Source: Oscillospiraceae bacterium (GTDB lineage Bacteria; Bacillota; Clostridia; Oscillospirales; Oscillospiraceae). From it: a DNA stretch of 64,000 nucleotides. The position numbers and the translations under genes are program-made. Below the pieces are notes generated by a model that saw nothing but the letters and a program-made list of their open reading frames with translations, made no database searches and was not told the origin of the DNA. Of the stretch, positions 25,072-34,100 are shown piece by piece. The DNA lies in assembly GCA_910575505.1 (NCBI GenBank), contig CAJTFK010000001.1, positions 237,152-301,151 on the forward strand, read 5' to 3'. Each line of letters starts with the position of its first letter. Position 1 is the stretch's first letter.

Positions 25072-26142
25072 TTGCGTTTCCGCTTTCAAAAGCCCTGGGC
25101 CTCTCCCCTGTTCCCCACCTCCCGAAGGGACTTTCTTCTCACCGCCGCCGTCCTGCTCTGCGCCATTCTTCTTTGCTTTTTCCTTCAGAACGCAGGCGTC
25201 ATCGAGGGCTTCGCCCCGCCGGTGTTCGTGCTGGCGGTGCTGCTGATCTCCCGGCTGACCAGCGGATATCTCTACGGCCTCATCGCCGTGATCCTGGGCG
25301 TCATCTGCGTCAACTTCGTCTTCACCTATCCCTACTGGGCCTTCAGCCTGAGTCTCGCCGGCTACCCCCTGACCTTCTTCACCCTTTTAATGGTATCCCT
25401 GATTACCTGCACCCTCACCGCCCAGGCCAAACGGCAGGCCCGGCTCCTGGCGGAGAACGAACGGGAGAAGATGCGGGCCAACCTGCTCCGCTCTGTCTCT
25501 CACGACATCCGGACCCCTCTGACCTCCATTGTGGGGTCCGCCTCTGCCCTGCTGGAAAATCCGGGCCTGTCCCAGGAGGAACAGCAGGCCCTGCTGCGGT
25601 CTACCCGTGAAGAGGCCCAATGGCTGATTCAGGTGGTGGAAAATCTGCTGTCCATCACCCGCATGGGGGACGAGCAGGCCTCCATCACCAAGGAGCCCGA
25701 GGCTGCGGAGGAGGTCCTGGAGGCGGCGGCCCGGAAATTCCGGCGGCGCTTTCCGCTGGTGACGGTAACGGTCTCCGTACCGGAGGAATTACTGCTGGTG
25801 CCCATGGACCCCATCTTAGTGGAGCAGGTCCTGGCCAACCTGCTGGAAAACGCCGCCGTGCACGGCCAGGCGTCCCACATCGCCCTCTCCCTGGAGAAAA
25901 CCCCCTCCTGCGCCCGCTTCTCCGTCCGGGACGACGGCGGCGGCATCCCCAAAAGCCAGCTTCCCGGTCTCTTTGACGGACGTCTCAAGCCCCGCCAGGG
26001 CCCCGGCGGCGACGGCAAACGGAACATGGGCCTGGGCCTCTCGGTCTGCCGGGCCATCGTCCGGGCCCACGGAGGGTCCATTGAGGCCCGCAGCCGGGAG
26101 CAGGGGGCGGAAATCCTCTTTTTCCTGCCTCTGTCCGCCTGA
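25072..26142 (+). CDS. KdpD-like sensor histidine kinase (DUF4118-HisKA-HATPase)
   Basis: A 356-residue membrane histidine kinase. Residues 18-115 form a DUF4118-type block of four membrane helices, followed by HisKA with phospho-acceptor H144 in 'SVSHDIRTPLTS' and a HATPase_c domain ('NLLENAAVHG', 'DDGGGIP', 'GLGLSVCRAIVRAHGG'). It corresponds to the C-terminal half of KdpD and lacks the N-terminal KdpD and USP domains. The start is a TTG at 25072 with AAAGGAGG nine bases upstream; the frame is open further up but without conservation. The KdpE-like regulator follows after 317 bases filled with repeats. No kdpFABC or trk genes are nearby, so the stimulus is unknown. Confidence 0.88.
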   Translation: MRFRFQKPWASPLFPTSRRDFLLTAAVLLCAILLCFFLQNAGVIEGFAPPVFVLAVLLISRLTSGYLYGLIAVILGVICVNFVFTYPYWAFSLSLAGYPLTFFTLLMVSLITCTLTAQAKRQARLLAENEREKMRANLLRSVSHDIRTPLTSIVGSASALLENPGLSQEEQQALLRSTREEAQWLIQVVENLLSITRMGDEQASITKEPEAAEEVLEAAARKFRRRFPLVTVTVSVPEELLLVPMDPILVEQVLANLLENAAVHGQASHIALSLEKTPSCARFSVRDDGGGIPKSQLPGLFDGRLKPRQGPGGDGKRNMGLGLSVCRAIVRAHGGSIEARSREQGAEILFFLPLSA

Positions 26143-26208
26143 CCGCCCCCGTTCCGGCTCCACCGCTTCAGCGGCCTGTCCCGGGAGCCCACACACATCA
26201 CCGGGCGG

Positions 26209-26420
26209 CACCGGATATAGTCAACGCAGTTGAAAAGGAGCAAAGCTCCTTTTCAACCGGCGGGCTTTTGGTCCGCCGGCACGCAAGATGCGTGTGTATT
26301 TCCTGTGAAGTCTGGCGCTTTGCTGAAAAGAATCCCATTGGATTCTTTTCGGCTGCGCCGGCAATAAGGGGAATGTTCACCATCAGACAAGGCGCTCTCC
26401 CGCGGCCCGGCGGGAAACGG
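26209..26420 (+). repeat. Hairpin repeats (family II copy 2, then partial family I)
   Basis: From 'GTCAACGCA' the segment holds three consecutive hairpins: GTTGAAAAGGAGC / GCTCCTTTTCAAC, GCCGGCGGGC-type / GTCCGCCGGC, and GAAAAGAATCC / GGATTCTTTTC, then 'CTGCGCCGGCAATAA'. The last blocks match 4680-4785. From about 26370, 'GAATGTTCACC' and 'CAGACAAGG' resemble one end of the family I copy at 56024. It separates the kinase and regulator genes. Confidence 0.7.
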
Positions 26421-26459
26421 CGCACGCAGGGAAACCGGCGTCAAAAGGAGGCTTGCCCT

Positions 26460-27167
26460 ATGACGATTAAAGAAAAAATCCTGGTGGCGGAGGACGAGAA
26501 AAACATCGCCCAGTTCATCGCCGCCGTCCTGAGCGGCCAGGGCTACGAAACCGTTCTGGCCCGCAGCGGCGGCGAGGCCCTGTCCATGATCTCCTCTCAC
26601 TGCCCGGACCTGGTCATTCTGGACCTGGGACTGCCGGACATGGACGGGCTGGACGTCCTGGCCAGGCTCCGGAGCTGGTCCAGCCTGCCGGTGGTGGTGG
26701 TCTCCGCCCGGTCCCACGAGCGGGACAAGGTCACCGCCCTGGACGCCGGGGCCGACGATTATCTGACAAAGCCCTTCGGCACCGCCGAGCTCCTGGCCCG
26801 GGTCCGCACCGCCATCCGCCACACCCGCACCGCCAGCGGCAACGACGAAATCGCCCGGGCGGGCACCTGCACCGTGGGGGAGCTGGTCATCGACTACAAC
26901 CGGCATCAGGTCCTGATACGGGGAGAAAACGCCCGGCTGACCCTCAGCGAGTTCCGTATTGTGGCCCTGCTTGGCAAGCACATCGGAAAGGTGCTGACCT
27001 ACGACACCATCATCAGGGAGCTCTGGGGTCCCCGGGCCGGCGGCGGGAACCAGATTCTCCGTGTGAACATGGCCAACATCCGCCGGAAAATCGAAAAGAA
27101 TCCCGCCGAGCCGGAATACCTCTTCACCGAGGTGGGCGTGGGCTACCGTCTGTCCGACGGGGAGTGA
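26460..27167 (+). CDS. KdpE-like OmpR-family response regulator
   Basis: A 235-residue transcription factor: a receiver domain with phospho-acceptor D55 in 'LVILDLGLPD' and K104 in 'DDYLTKPF', followed by an OmpR/PhoB winged helix ('LTLSEFRIVALLGKHIGKVL' to 'LFTEVGVGYRLSD'). AAAAGGAGG precedes the ATG. It is almost certainly the partner of the upstream kinase, although hairpin repeats lie between the two genes, which may lower read-through or give the regulator separate expression. Target genes are not evident here. Confidence 0.9.
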   Translation: MTIKEKILVAEDEKNIAQFIAAVLSGQGYETVLARSGGEALSMISSHCPDLVILDLGLPDMDGLDVLARLRSWSSLPVVVVSARSHERDKVTALDAGADDYLTKPFGTAELLARVRTAIRHTRTASGNDEIARAGTCTVGELVIDYNRHQVLIRGENARLTLSEFRIVALLGKHIGKVLTYDTIIRELWGPRAGGGNQILRVNMANIRRKIEKNPAEPEYLFTEVGVGYRLSDGE

Positions 27168-27207
27168 AGCCCTTGGCGCGGCGGTGCTTTCAGGGCTTTC
27201 CCGCCCC

Positions 27208-27238
27208 TTTTTTCCCGCCCCCGGGGCGGGAAAATTTT
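27208..27238 (+). terminator. Terminator after the response regulator
   Basis: Near-perfect palindrome TTTTCCCGCCCC / GGGGCGGGAAAA followed by TTTTCTT. It is likely bidirectional in structure, but only the plus-strand gene is adjacent. Confidence 0.75.
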
Positions 27239-27267
27239 CTTGCGGTTAGTCGCAAATGCGACTTGCT

Positions 27268-27319
27268 AAACTAGATATTGTGTATTATGATGGACAGGCT
27301 GACATATATATGGTATAGT
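27268..27319 (+). promoter_or_regulatory. nrdD promoter with NrdR-like boxes
   Basis: Promoter TGGACA (27291-27296), 17 bases, TATAGT (27314-27319). Upstream, AAACTAGATATTGTGT (27268-27283) matches about 14 of 16 positions of the NrdR box consensus. A weaker second box, GACATATATATGGTAT (27301-27316), starts 33 bases later and overlaps the -10. Paired boxes about three helical turns apart are the normal NrdR arrangement; binding here is inferred. Confidence 0.65.
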
Positions 27320-27360
27320 TTGGTCCGACTTGGGCGGACCCAAATGAGAGGGGAACACGA

Positions 27361-29538
27361 ATGAAAGTCATCAAGCGCAACGGAACCGAGGTCATCTTTG
27401 ATATCACCAAAATCCTGGCGGCCATCACCAAGGCCAATGAGAGCATTGAAGAGAGCGTCCGCATGACGCCGGTGCAGATTCAGCGTATTGCCGAGTCCGT
27501 GGAGCTGGCCTGTCAGAAGATGAACCGCTCTCCCTCCGTGGAGGAAATTCAGGACCTGGTGGAGTACCAGATCATGGCCCACGGCGCCTTCGAGGTGGCC
27601 AAGAATTATGTTACCTACCGTTATACCCGCTCTTTGGTCCGGCAGAGCAACACCACGGACGACCGCATCCTCAGCCTGATCGAATGCTGCAACGAGGAAG
27701 CCAAGCAGGAAAACTCCAACAAAAACCCGGTGGTAAACTCCACCCAGCGGGACTATATGGCCGGCGAGGTCTCCCGGGACCTCAGCGAACGGCTGCTGCT
27801 TCCCGCCGATATCGTGGAGGCCCACCGGGAGGGCATCATCCACTTCCACGACTCCGACTATTTCGCCCAGCATATGCACAACTGTGACCTGGTGAATCTG
27901 GAGGACATGCTGCAAAACGGCACTGTCATCACCGGTACCCTCATCGAGCGGCCCCACAGCTTTTCCACCGCCTGCAACATCGCCACCCAGATTGTGGCCC
28001 AGGTGGCCTCCAATCAGTACGGCGGCCAGTCCATCTCCCTGGCCCATCTGGCCCCCTTCGTGGACATCAGCCGGCAGAAGCTGCGGAAAATCGTGGCGGA
28101 GGAGATGGAGGACATCGGCGTTTCCCTGACCCCCGAGGCCCTGGAAAAGCTGGTGGAAACCCGCCTGCGGGAGGAGGTCCGGGGAGGCGTGCAGACCATT
28201 CAGTACCAGGTGCTGACCCTGCTGACCACCAACGGACAGGCCCCCTTTGTCACGGTCTTCATGTACCTGGGGGAGGCCAAAAACGAACAGGAGCGGAAGG
28301 ACTTGGCCCTCATCATTGAAGAGACCCTGGAACAGCGCTATGAGGGTGTGAAGAACGAGGACGGCGTGTGGATCACCCCCGCCTTCCCCAAGCTCATCTA
28401 TGTCCTGGAGGAGGACAACATCCACGAGAATTCGCCTTATTATTATCTCACCAGGCTGGCGGCCAAGTGCACCGCCCGGCGGATGGTGCCGGACTATATC
28501 TCTGAAAAAAAGATGCTGGAGCTGAAGGTGGACAAGAACGGAGAGGGCCACTGCTACACCTGCATGGGCTGCCGCAGCTTCCTCACCCCCTATGTGGACC
28601 CGGAGACCAATCAGCCCAAGTACTACGGCCGGTTCAACCAGGGCGTGGTGACCATCAGCCTGCCGGACGTGGCTCTGAGCTCCGGCGGAAACATCGAAAA
28701 ATTCTGGAGCATTTTCGACGAGCGGCTGGAGCTGTGCCACCGGGCATTGATGTGCCGCCACGAGCGGTTAAAGGGCACCCCCTCCGATGTGGCTCCCATC
28801 CTCTGGCAGTACGGCGCCTGCGCGAGGCTCAAAAAGGGCGAGCCCATCGACAGGCTGCTCTACGGCGGTTATTCCACCATCTCCCTGGGCTACGCCGGTC
28901 TCTATGAGTGCGTGAAATACATGACCGGCAAAAGCCACACGGACCCCTCCGCCACCCCCTTCGCCCTCCAGATTATGGAAACCATGAACGCCGCCTGCCG
29001 GAAGTGGAAGGCGGAGCACAACATTGATTTCAGCCTCTACGGCACGCCTCTGGAGTCCACCACCTATAAATTCGCCAAGTGCCTCCAGCGCCGTTTCGGC
29101 GTCATCGAGGGCATCACGGACAAGGGCTACATCACCAACTCCTACCATGTCCATGTGACGGAGGAAATCAACGCCTTTGACAAGCTGAAATTCGAGGCCC
29201 AGTTCCAGCACCTCTCCCCCGGCGGCGCCATCAGCTATGTGGAGGTGCCGGATATGCAGAACAATCTGGAGGCGGTCCTCCAGGTGATGAAGTTCATCTA
29301 TGACAACATCATCTACGCCGAGCTGAACACCAAAAGCGACTACTGCCAGGACTGCGGCTGGGACGGGGAAATCCAGGTCGTGGAGGAAAACGGCAAGCTG
29401 GTGTGGAAATGCCCCAGGTGCGGCAACACCGACCAGGACAAAATGAACGTGGCCCGGCGGACCTGCGGCTATATCGGAACCCAGTTCTGGAACCAGGGCC
29501 GGACCCAGGAGATCCGGGACCGGGTGCTCCACCTCTAA
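27361..29538 (+). CDS. nrdD: Anaerobic ribonucleoside-triphosphate reductase
   Basis: A 725-residue glycyl-radical enzyme that makes deoxynucleotides without oxygen. An ATP-cone domain occupies residues 1-90 ('MKVIKRNGTEVIFDITKILA'), controlling activity through ATP/dATP. The zinc-binding cysteines are in 'DYCQDCGW' and 'WKCPRCGNTD', and the radical glycine is G703 in 'RTCGYIGTQFWNQGR'. The length is normal. It is followed by its activase gene nrdG after 229 bases containing duplicated and GGAAT-rich sequence. A promoter with NrdR-like boxes precedes it. Confidence 0.97.
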   Translation: MKVIKRNGTEVIFDITKILAAITKANESIEESVRMTPVQIQRIAESVELACQKMNRSPSVEEIQDLVEYQIMAHGAFEVAKNYVTYRYTRSLVRQSNTTDDRILSLIECCNEEAKQENSNKNPVVNSTQRDYMAGEVSRDLSERLLLPADIVEAHREGIIHFHDSDYFAQHMHNCDLVNLEDMLQNGTVITGTLIERPHSFSTACNIATQIVAQVASNQYGGQSISLAHLAPFVDISRQKLRKIVAEEMEDIGVSLTPEALEKLVETRLREEVRGGVQTIQYQVLTLLTTNGQAPFVTVFMYLGEAKNEQERKDLALIIEETLEQRYEGVKNEDGVWITPAFPKLIYVLEEDNIHENSPYYYLTRLAAKCTARRMVPDYISEKKMLELKVDKNGEGHCYTCMGCRSFLTPYVDPETNQPKYYGRFNQGVVTISLPDVALSSGGNIEKFWSIFDERLELCHRALMCRHERLKGTPSDVAPILWQYGACARLKKGEPIDRLLYGGYSTISLGYAGLYECVKYMTGKSHTDPSATPFALQIMETMNAACRKWKAEHNIDFSLYGTPLESTTYKFAKCLQRRFGVIEGITDKGYITNSYHVHVTEEINAFDKLKFEAQFQHLSPGGAISYVEVPDMQNNLEAVLQVMKFIYDNIIYAELNTKSDYCQDCGWDGEIQVVEENGKLVWKCPRCGNTDQDKMNVARRTCGYIGTQFWNQGRTQEIRDRVLHL

Positions 29539-29599
29539 ATTCAGAGTGGAGAGTTGAGCGTGGAGAGTGGAGATACAAGCCGGGACCGGGTGCTCCACC

Positions 29600-29762
29600 T
29601 TTGATATGATTAGGAATGAGGAATGAGGAGTTAGGAATTGAGGTCCTTTTTGGAAAAAAATTCCGGTTCCTGATCCCCCTATTCCTGACCGGAAGCGCAG
29701 GGAACAGGGAATCGAACTCTCCAAAACAATTCCTCATTCCTAATTTCTAATTCCTAATTGAA
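29600..29762 (+). repeat. GGAAT-rich repeat, family V, copy 3, after a duplicated nrdD end
   Basis: Starts ATTAGGAATGAGGAATGAGG and ends with the inverted blocks CCTCATTCCTAATTTC and TAATTCCTAATTG, enclosing about 90 bases. Just before it, the last 21 bases of the nrdD coding part (29514-29534) are repeated exactly at 29580-29600; between them lies GGAGAGTTGAGCG-type purine-rich sequence. It separates nrdD from nrdG. Confidence 0.65.
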
Positions 29763-29767
29763 GAAAG

Positions 29768-30310
29768 TTGGTTCGAGAAGTGTACTACGGTGAGATCAAG
29801 GACTGCGACATTGCCAACGGCGAGGGCGTCCGGGTGACGCTGTTCGTCTCCGGCTGCACCAACCACTGTGAGCAGTGTTTCCAGCCCCAGACCTGGGCCT
29901 TTGACTACGGGCAGCCCTTTACCCGGGAGACCGAGGACCGCATTTTGAAGCTGCTGGCCCCGGACTATATCAACGGCCTGACCCTGCTGGGGGGCGAGCC
30001 CTTTGAGCCGGAAAACCAGAGGGCGCTGCTGCCCTTCCTCCGGCGGGTGCGGGCGGCGTATCCCTTGAAAAATATCTGGGCCTACAGCGGCTTTACCTAC
30101 GAGGAGCTTCTGAACCCGGAGTGCCATGCCCACTGCGCGGCCACAGAAGCGCTGCTGGACCTGCTGGACGTGCTGGTGGACGGACGCTTTGTGGAGTCCC
30201 TGAAAGATATCTCTCTGCGCTTTCGGGGCAGCTCCAACCAGCGGCTGATCGACCTGAACGCCAGCCGGAGGGCCGGGACCCTGGTCTGCCTGCCGGACCG
30301 GGGACGCTGA
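29768..30310 (+). CDS. nrdG: Anaerobic ribonucleotide reductase activating protein
   Basis: A 180-residue radical-SAM activase that installs the glycyl radical in NrdD. The 4Fe-4S motif CxxxCxxC is C30, C34 and C37 in 'SGCTNHCEQCF', preceded by 'IANGEGVRVTLFVSGC'; 'LTLLGGEPFEP' is the SAM-binding GGE block. The start is uncertain: a TTG at 29768 with weak GAAGAAAG upstream is used, and a GTG at 29780 is an alternative. The family usually begins about three residues before 'YGEIK', which either choice allows. The preceding repeat may have altered the original leader. Confidence 0.93.
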   Translation: MVREVYYGEIKDCDIANGEGVRVTLFVSGCTNHCEQCFQPQTWAFDYGQPFTRETEDRILKLLAPDYINGLTLLGGEPFEPENQRALLPFLRRVRAAYPLKNIWAYSGFTYEELLNPECHAHCAATEALLDLLDVLVDGRFVESLKDISLRFRGSSNQRLIDLNASRRAGTLVCLPDRGR

Positions 30311-30528
30311 GCCTCCGGCTGGACGGAACAGCGGCTTCTGCGCGAAAATCAGCTTGCAAATGGAAGTAAGCGACTCTATTGAGAAAATATACTTCGACCG
30401 GGGCGAAGGACCCGATGCGCTGGTCCGGCCCCGGAACCGGCGCGTGGACCCGGACATGACCGGAGCGCGGACAGAAACAAGGCGTGTGTCCTCCCTCGGA
30501 TATCATTCAGAAAGGCGCGTTTACAGAT

Positions 30529-30990
30529 ATGGTGACAATGGCACAGCGCATCGAAGCCCTGCGCACGGAAAAGGGCCTCAGCCGCCCCGCTCTGTCCGCC
30601 GCCCTGGGGCTCCCCCGGACAGCGGTGGAAAAATTTGAAACCGGGCGGCAGACCCCCTCTCAGGACCAGCAGAAGAAGCTGGCGGACTACTTCGGCGTCT
30701 CCCTCCTCTATCTCCGGGGGGAGCAGGACGACCCCACCCGGACGGACGACTGGCTCAACGGCGGCGACCTGCCCAGGGACGAGCCCGCCCCGGCGGTCCG
30801 CCCGGCTCCGCAGGCATCTCCAAAAAGCCGGCCCGCCGCCGTACAGGAGGACGGAGCGGTCTTTGGCGCGCTGCTGAAAAGCCCTGCCTTTCAGGCCCTG
30901 ATCCGCTCCGCCGTGACGGAGGTCCTCCGGTCCCCGGAAGGGCAGGAGCTGCTGGCCAGGGCAGTCCGGCGGGAGCTGGACCGGCGCTGA
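30529..30990 (+). CDS. XRE-family regulator with C-terminal extension
   Basis: A 153-residue protein. Residues 1-65 are a Cro/CI-type helix-turn-helix ('RIEALRTEKGLSRPALSAAL', 'LPRTAVEKFETGRQTPS', 'LADYFGVSLLYLRGEQD'). A Pro/Ala-rich linker (about 85-105) is followed by a short helical segment, 'AFQALIRSAVTEVLRSPEGQ', that may oligomerise. GAAAGG lies before the ATG at 30529; earlier in-frame starts are unsupported. It is a single gene ending in a strong terminator that may also serve the convergent sbcC gene. Target genes are unknown. Confidence 0.8.
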   Translation: MVTMAQRIEALRTEKGLSRPALSAALGLPRTAVEKFETGRQTPSQDQQKKLADYFGVSLLYLRGEQDDPTRTDDWLNGGDLPRDEPAPAVRPAPQASPKSRPAAVQEDGAVFGALLKSPAFQALIRSAVTEVLRSPEGQELLARAVRRELDRR

Positions 30991-31011
30991 AAGCAAGGAA
31001 TCTTACAATCA

Positions 31012-31051
31012 AACCAGGCTGCCGAAAACAAATTCGGCAGCCTGGTTTTTT
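31012..31051. terminator. Bidirectional-looking terminator between XRE gene and sbcC
   Basis: Stem AACCAGGCTGCCGAA / TTCGGCAGCCTGGTT with a six-base loop, followed by TTTTTTG and a further T-rich tract on the plus strand. Confidence 0.9.
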
Positions 31052-31154
31052 GATTCTTTCTTTTTTGATTCGCTCTATACCAGGCGGGGGCAGTCCGGAA
31101 CCGCCTCCGGGGAACGAGGGGCCCGTCCGGCCTTCCGGCGTCAGGGGACGGTGG

Positions 31155-34100
31155 TCAGGTGATTATATCCACCCGGCTGCCGCCGTCCCGGTCCTTGGTT
31201 ACGACGATCTGCCTGTCAATCTTCTCCTTCAGCTCCGCCACGTGCGAGATAATGCCCACCAGCCGGTTTCCGTCGGTCAGGTCGCTCAGGGCCTGGAGGG
31301 CCTGGCGGAGGGATTCCTCGTCCAGGGAGCCAAAGCCCTCATCCACAAACATGGTATCCAGGCGGATGCCCCCGGATCTGGACTGAATCTCATCGGCAAG
31401 GCCGAGCGCCAGGGACAGGGACGCCTTGAAGGATTCCCCGCCGGAAAGAGACTCGACGCCCCGTTCCGAACCGTTGTTATGGTCGATGACATTCAGCTTC
31501 AGCCCGCTCTGGCTGCGGTAGTCTCCCGCCTCCCTCCGGCGCTTCAGCTCATACTGCCCGCCGGACATAATCAGGAAGCGGACGTTGGCCCGCTGGAGAA
31601 TCCGGTCGAAGAAGGTCGCCTGAACATAGGTTTCCAGGGCAATTTTCTCCTTGCCGGACAGGTTTCCGTTGGCCGTGTTGGAGAGGGCGCGGACCCAGGT
31701 GTACCGTTCTTCCAGCGTCTTCAGGTCCGCCGCTTTTTTCATGATATTCCGCAGCGCGGTTTCGTTGGTGTCCTGCCGGGTATGGACGGCCTTCTGGGCC
31801 TCGGCTGCCTCAAAGCGCTGTTTCTCCAGCTCCAGACTCCGGGCCTTCTGGGCCTCCTGGTCGATCTCCTCGCCGTTTTCCAGCAGCGCGGACAGCTCCT
31901 GAATGGCGGCGTCCGTTCCGGCCAGATCCACCTCACAGGCGGCCAGAGTATCCCGTGCGCGTTTCAGCGCCTCATCCAGTCCGGCAAGCTCCCCTTGCAG
32001 CTCCGCCTGCTTCGCCTGGGCGGAGGCGGCGTCCGGATAGTGGAGCTCTCCCTGTATCGCCTGAATCTGGGCCGCAATCTCCTCCCGGCGGCTCTCCTCG
32101 CCGGCCAGCTCCTTCCGGCCCTCGGAAAGGACCTGCTCCAGCTCCTTCAGGCGCGTCTCCTGCCGGGGCAGAATCTCCTCCAGCTCCCGTTTCCGGTCCA
32201 GGCTCTCCCTGGCCGCCTGAAGCTGTTCCCGCACCCGGGTCAGTTCCGCCTCCGCCGCCTGAAGCGCCTCCGCCGCCCGTTCCGCCGCGTTCTCCGGCTC
32301 ACAGCCCTCCAGATGCTCCTGAAGCTGCCGCCGGAGCCTGCTTTCCAGCTGCTCCCGCTGTCCCTGGAGATTCCCCCGGACCGCTTCCGCCTGGGCAATC
32401 TCCTCCTTGACCGCTTCCTCCTGGCCCGTCAGGGCCTCAATCTGCTCCTCCTGGCGCTGTATCTCCCGGCCAAGCTCCTCCCGGCCGATCATCCTGGCCT
32501 CCAGCCCGCACAGCTCCTGATGAAGCTGGTCCAAAGCACGGTCCGTCTCCTCCCGGCAGGCCCGCAGCTGCTCCGCGGCTTGTTCCAAAGCAGGGCGCTC
32601 CACATAAGGCGTCATCTGGGTCAGCAGCTGCTGGTTCCGCTCCTCCACAGCCGCTTTTTTCTCCCCTGCCCGGGCGCTCTTCCGGTTCGCCTCCTGACGG
32701 GCGGCCTCGGCGGCCTCCCTGGCCCGCTCCAGCTCCGCTTCCGTGGGGGCCTGGGTGGAAATCCCGGCGGGGGCGGGATGATGGAGGGAGCCGCACACCG
32801 GGCAGGGCCGGCCCTCCTCCAGAGACTGGGCCAGCAGCCCCGCCTGTTCATCCAGAAAGGCCCGGTTTTTCCGCTGGCAGTCCGCTTCCGCCTCCCCGGC
32901 GGCTTCCTGGGCCTGCCGGTAGTCCGCCTGGGCCGCCTCCAGCTGGGCTTGCGCCTCTCCGCAGCGCTCCAGCAGCGCCGTCAGACGCTCCAGGTCCTTC
33001 CTCCGCTCCCGGGCCTGGCTCTGGCGGTGAATCAGCTTTTCCCTCTCCGCGTCCAGCCCCTCGGCAGCCGTCCAGGTCTCCCTGTTGGCCCGGAGAAGCG
33101 CCTTCTGCTGAAGCTGCTCTTCCGACAGCTCCTCACGCCGGGCCCGCAACGTCTCGCACCGGGTCTGCTCCGTCCGGAGCCGCCGGCCATAATCCTCCCA
33201 TTCCTCCAGGTCCCGGCACAGGGTATCCAGGGCGGTCCGCCGGGTCTCCCTCCGGGTCTGCTCCCGCAGAAGACGTTCACAGTCCGCCGCGGCGGAGTCC
33301 AGGGCCTTCAGCTCCCGGTTTCCCGCCTCCAGACGCTCCGCCTGCTCCAGCCGGGCTTCCTCCTGCCGGTCCAGGTCCTCCCTGCGGGCGGCAATCCGCT
33401 CCGTAAGGCCGGCAAGCCCGGCCTGCCTGTTGGACAGCTCCTGATAGCGGGGGAATTCGGCCTCCAGGGCCGTTTTCTCCTTCGCCAGGGCCTCTCTCCG
33501 GGGGAGGTGCTCCTCCTCCGCCTCAGAGGCCTTTCGGGCGGCCTCAACCCGGGCGCTCTGTTTTTCCCGCCTGACTCCGGCCTCCTCCAGCTTCCGCCGG
33601 GTCTTTGCCCGGTCCTCCGCCTTGCCCAGCAGGGCCGACGCCTCCTTCAGCTCCCCGTCCAGGCGGTCCAGCGTCTGCCGGTACTGTTCGTTCGCCTCCC
33701 GGTCCTGGTCAATCAGGGTCTGAATCAGCTCCAGGGTATCCTGGAACGGCAGGGTGCCCTTCCGGGCCTCCTCCACCCTGGACAGAAGCAGGTCATCCTC
33801 CCGGCAGGACACGCCGCCTATGAACTGCTGCACACTGGCAAGGGCGTCCTCGCACTCTCTCCGCAGCCTGCCCGATTCCTCCTTCAGCCGTTCCTGAAAG
33901 ACCATGTAATACCGGGTCTTGAAAATCTCCCGGAAAATCTCCTGCCGGTCCTTCACGTCCGCCAGCAGCAGCTTGAGAAAATCCCCCTGGGCAATCATGG
34001 CAATCTGGGAAAACTGCCTCCGGTCCAGCCCGATGGTCCGGATAATCTCGGCGTTTACATCCTTGGCCCGGGCGATCACACGGCCATCCGGCAGATGAAG

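Noticed and set aside
25072..27167. Kdp potassium transport locus
   Set aside because: The kinase lacks the KdpD and USP sensor domains, and there are no kdpFABC genes; only KdpD/KdpE-like architecture can be claimed.
29700..29740. tRNA-like sequence near 'AATCGAACTC'
   Set aside because: A T-loop-like string is present, but no acceptor, D or anticodon stems can be formed; it is part of the GGAAT-rich repeat.
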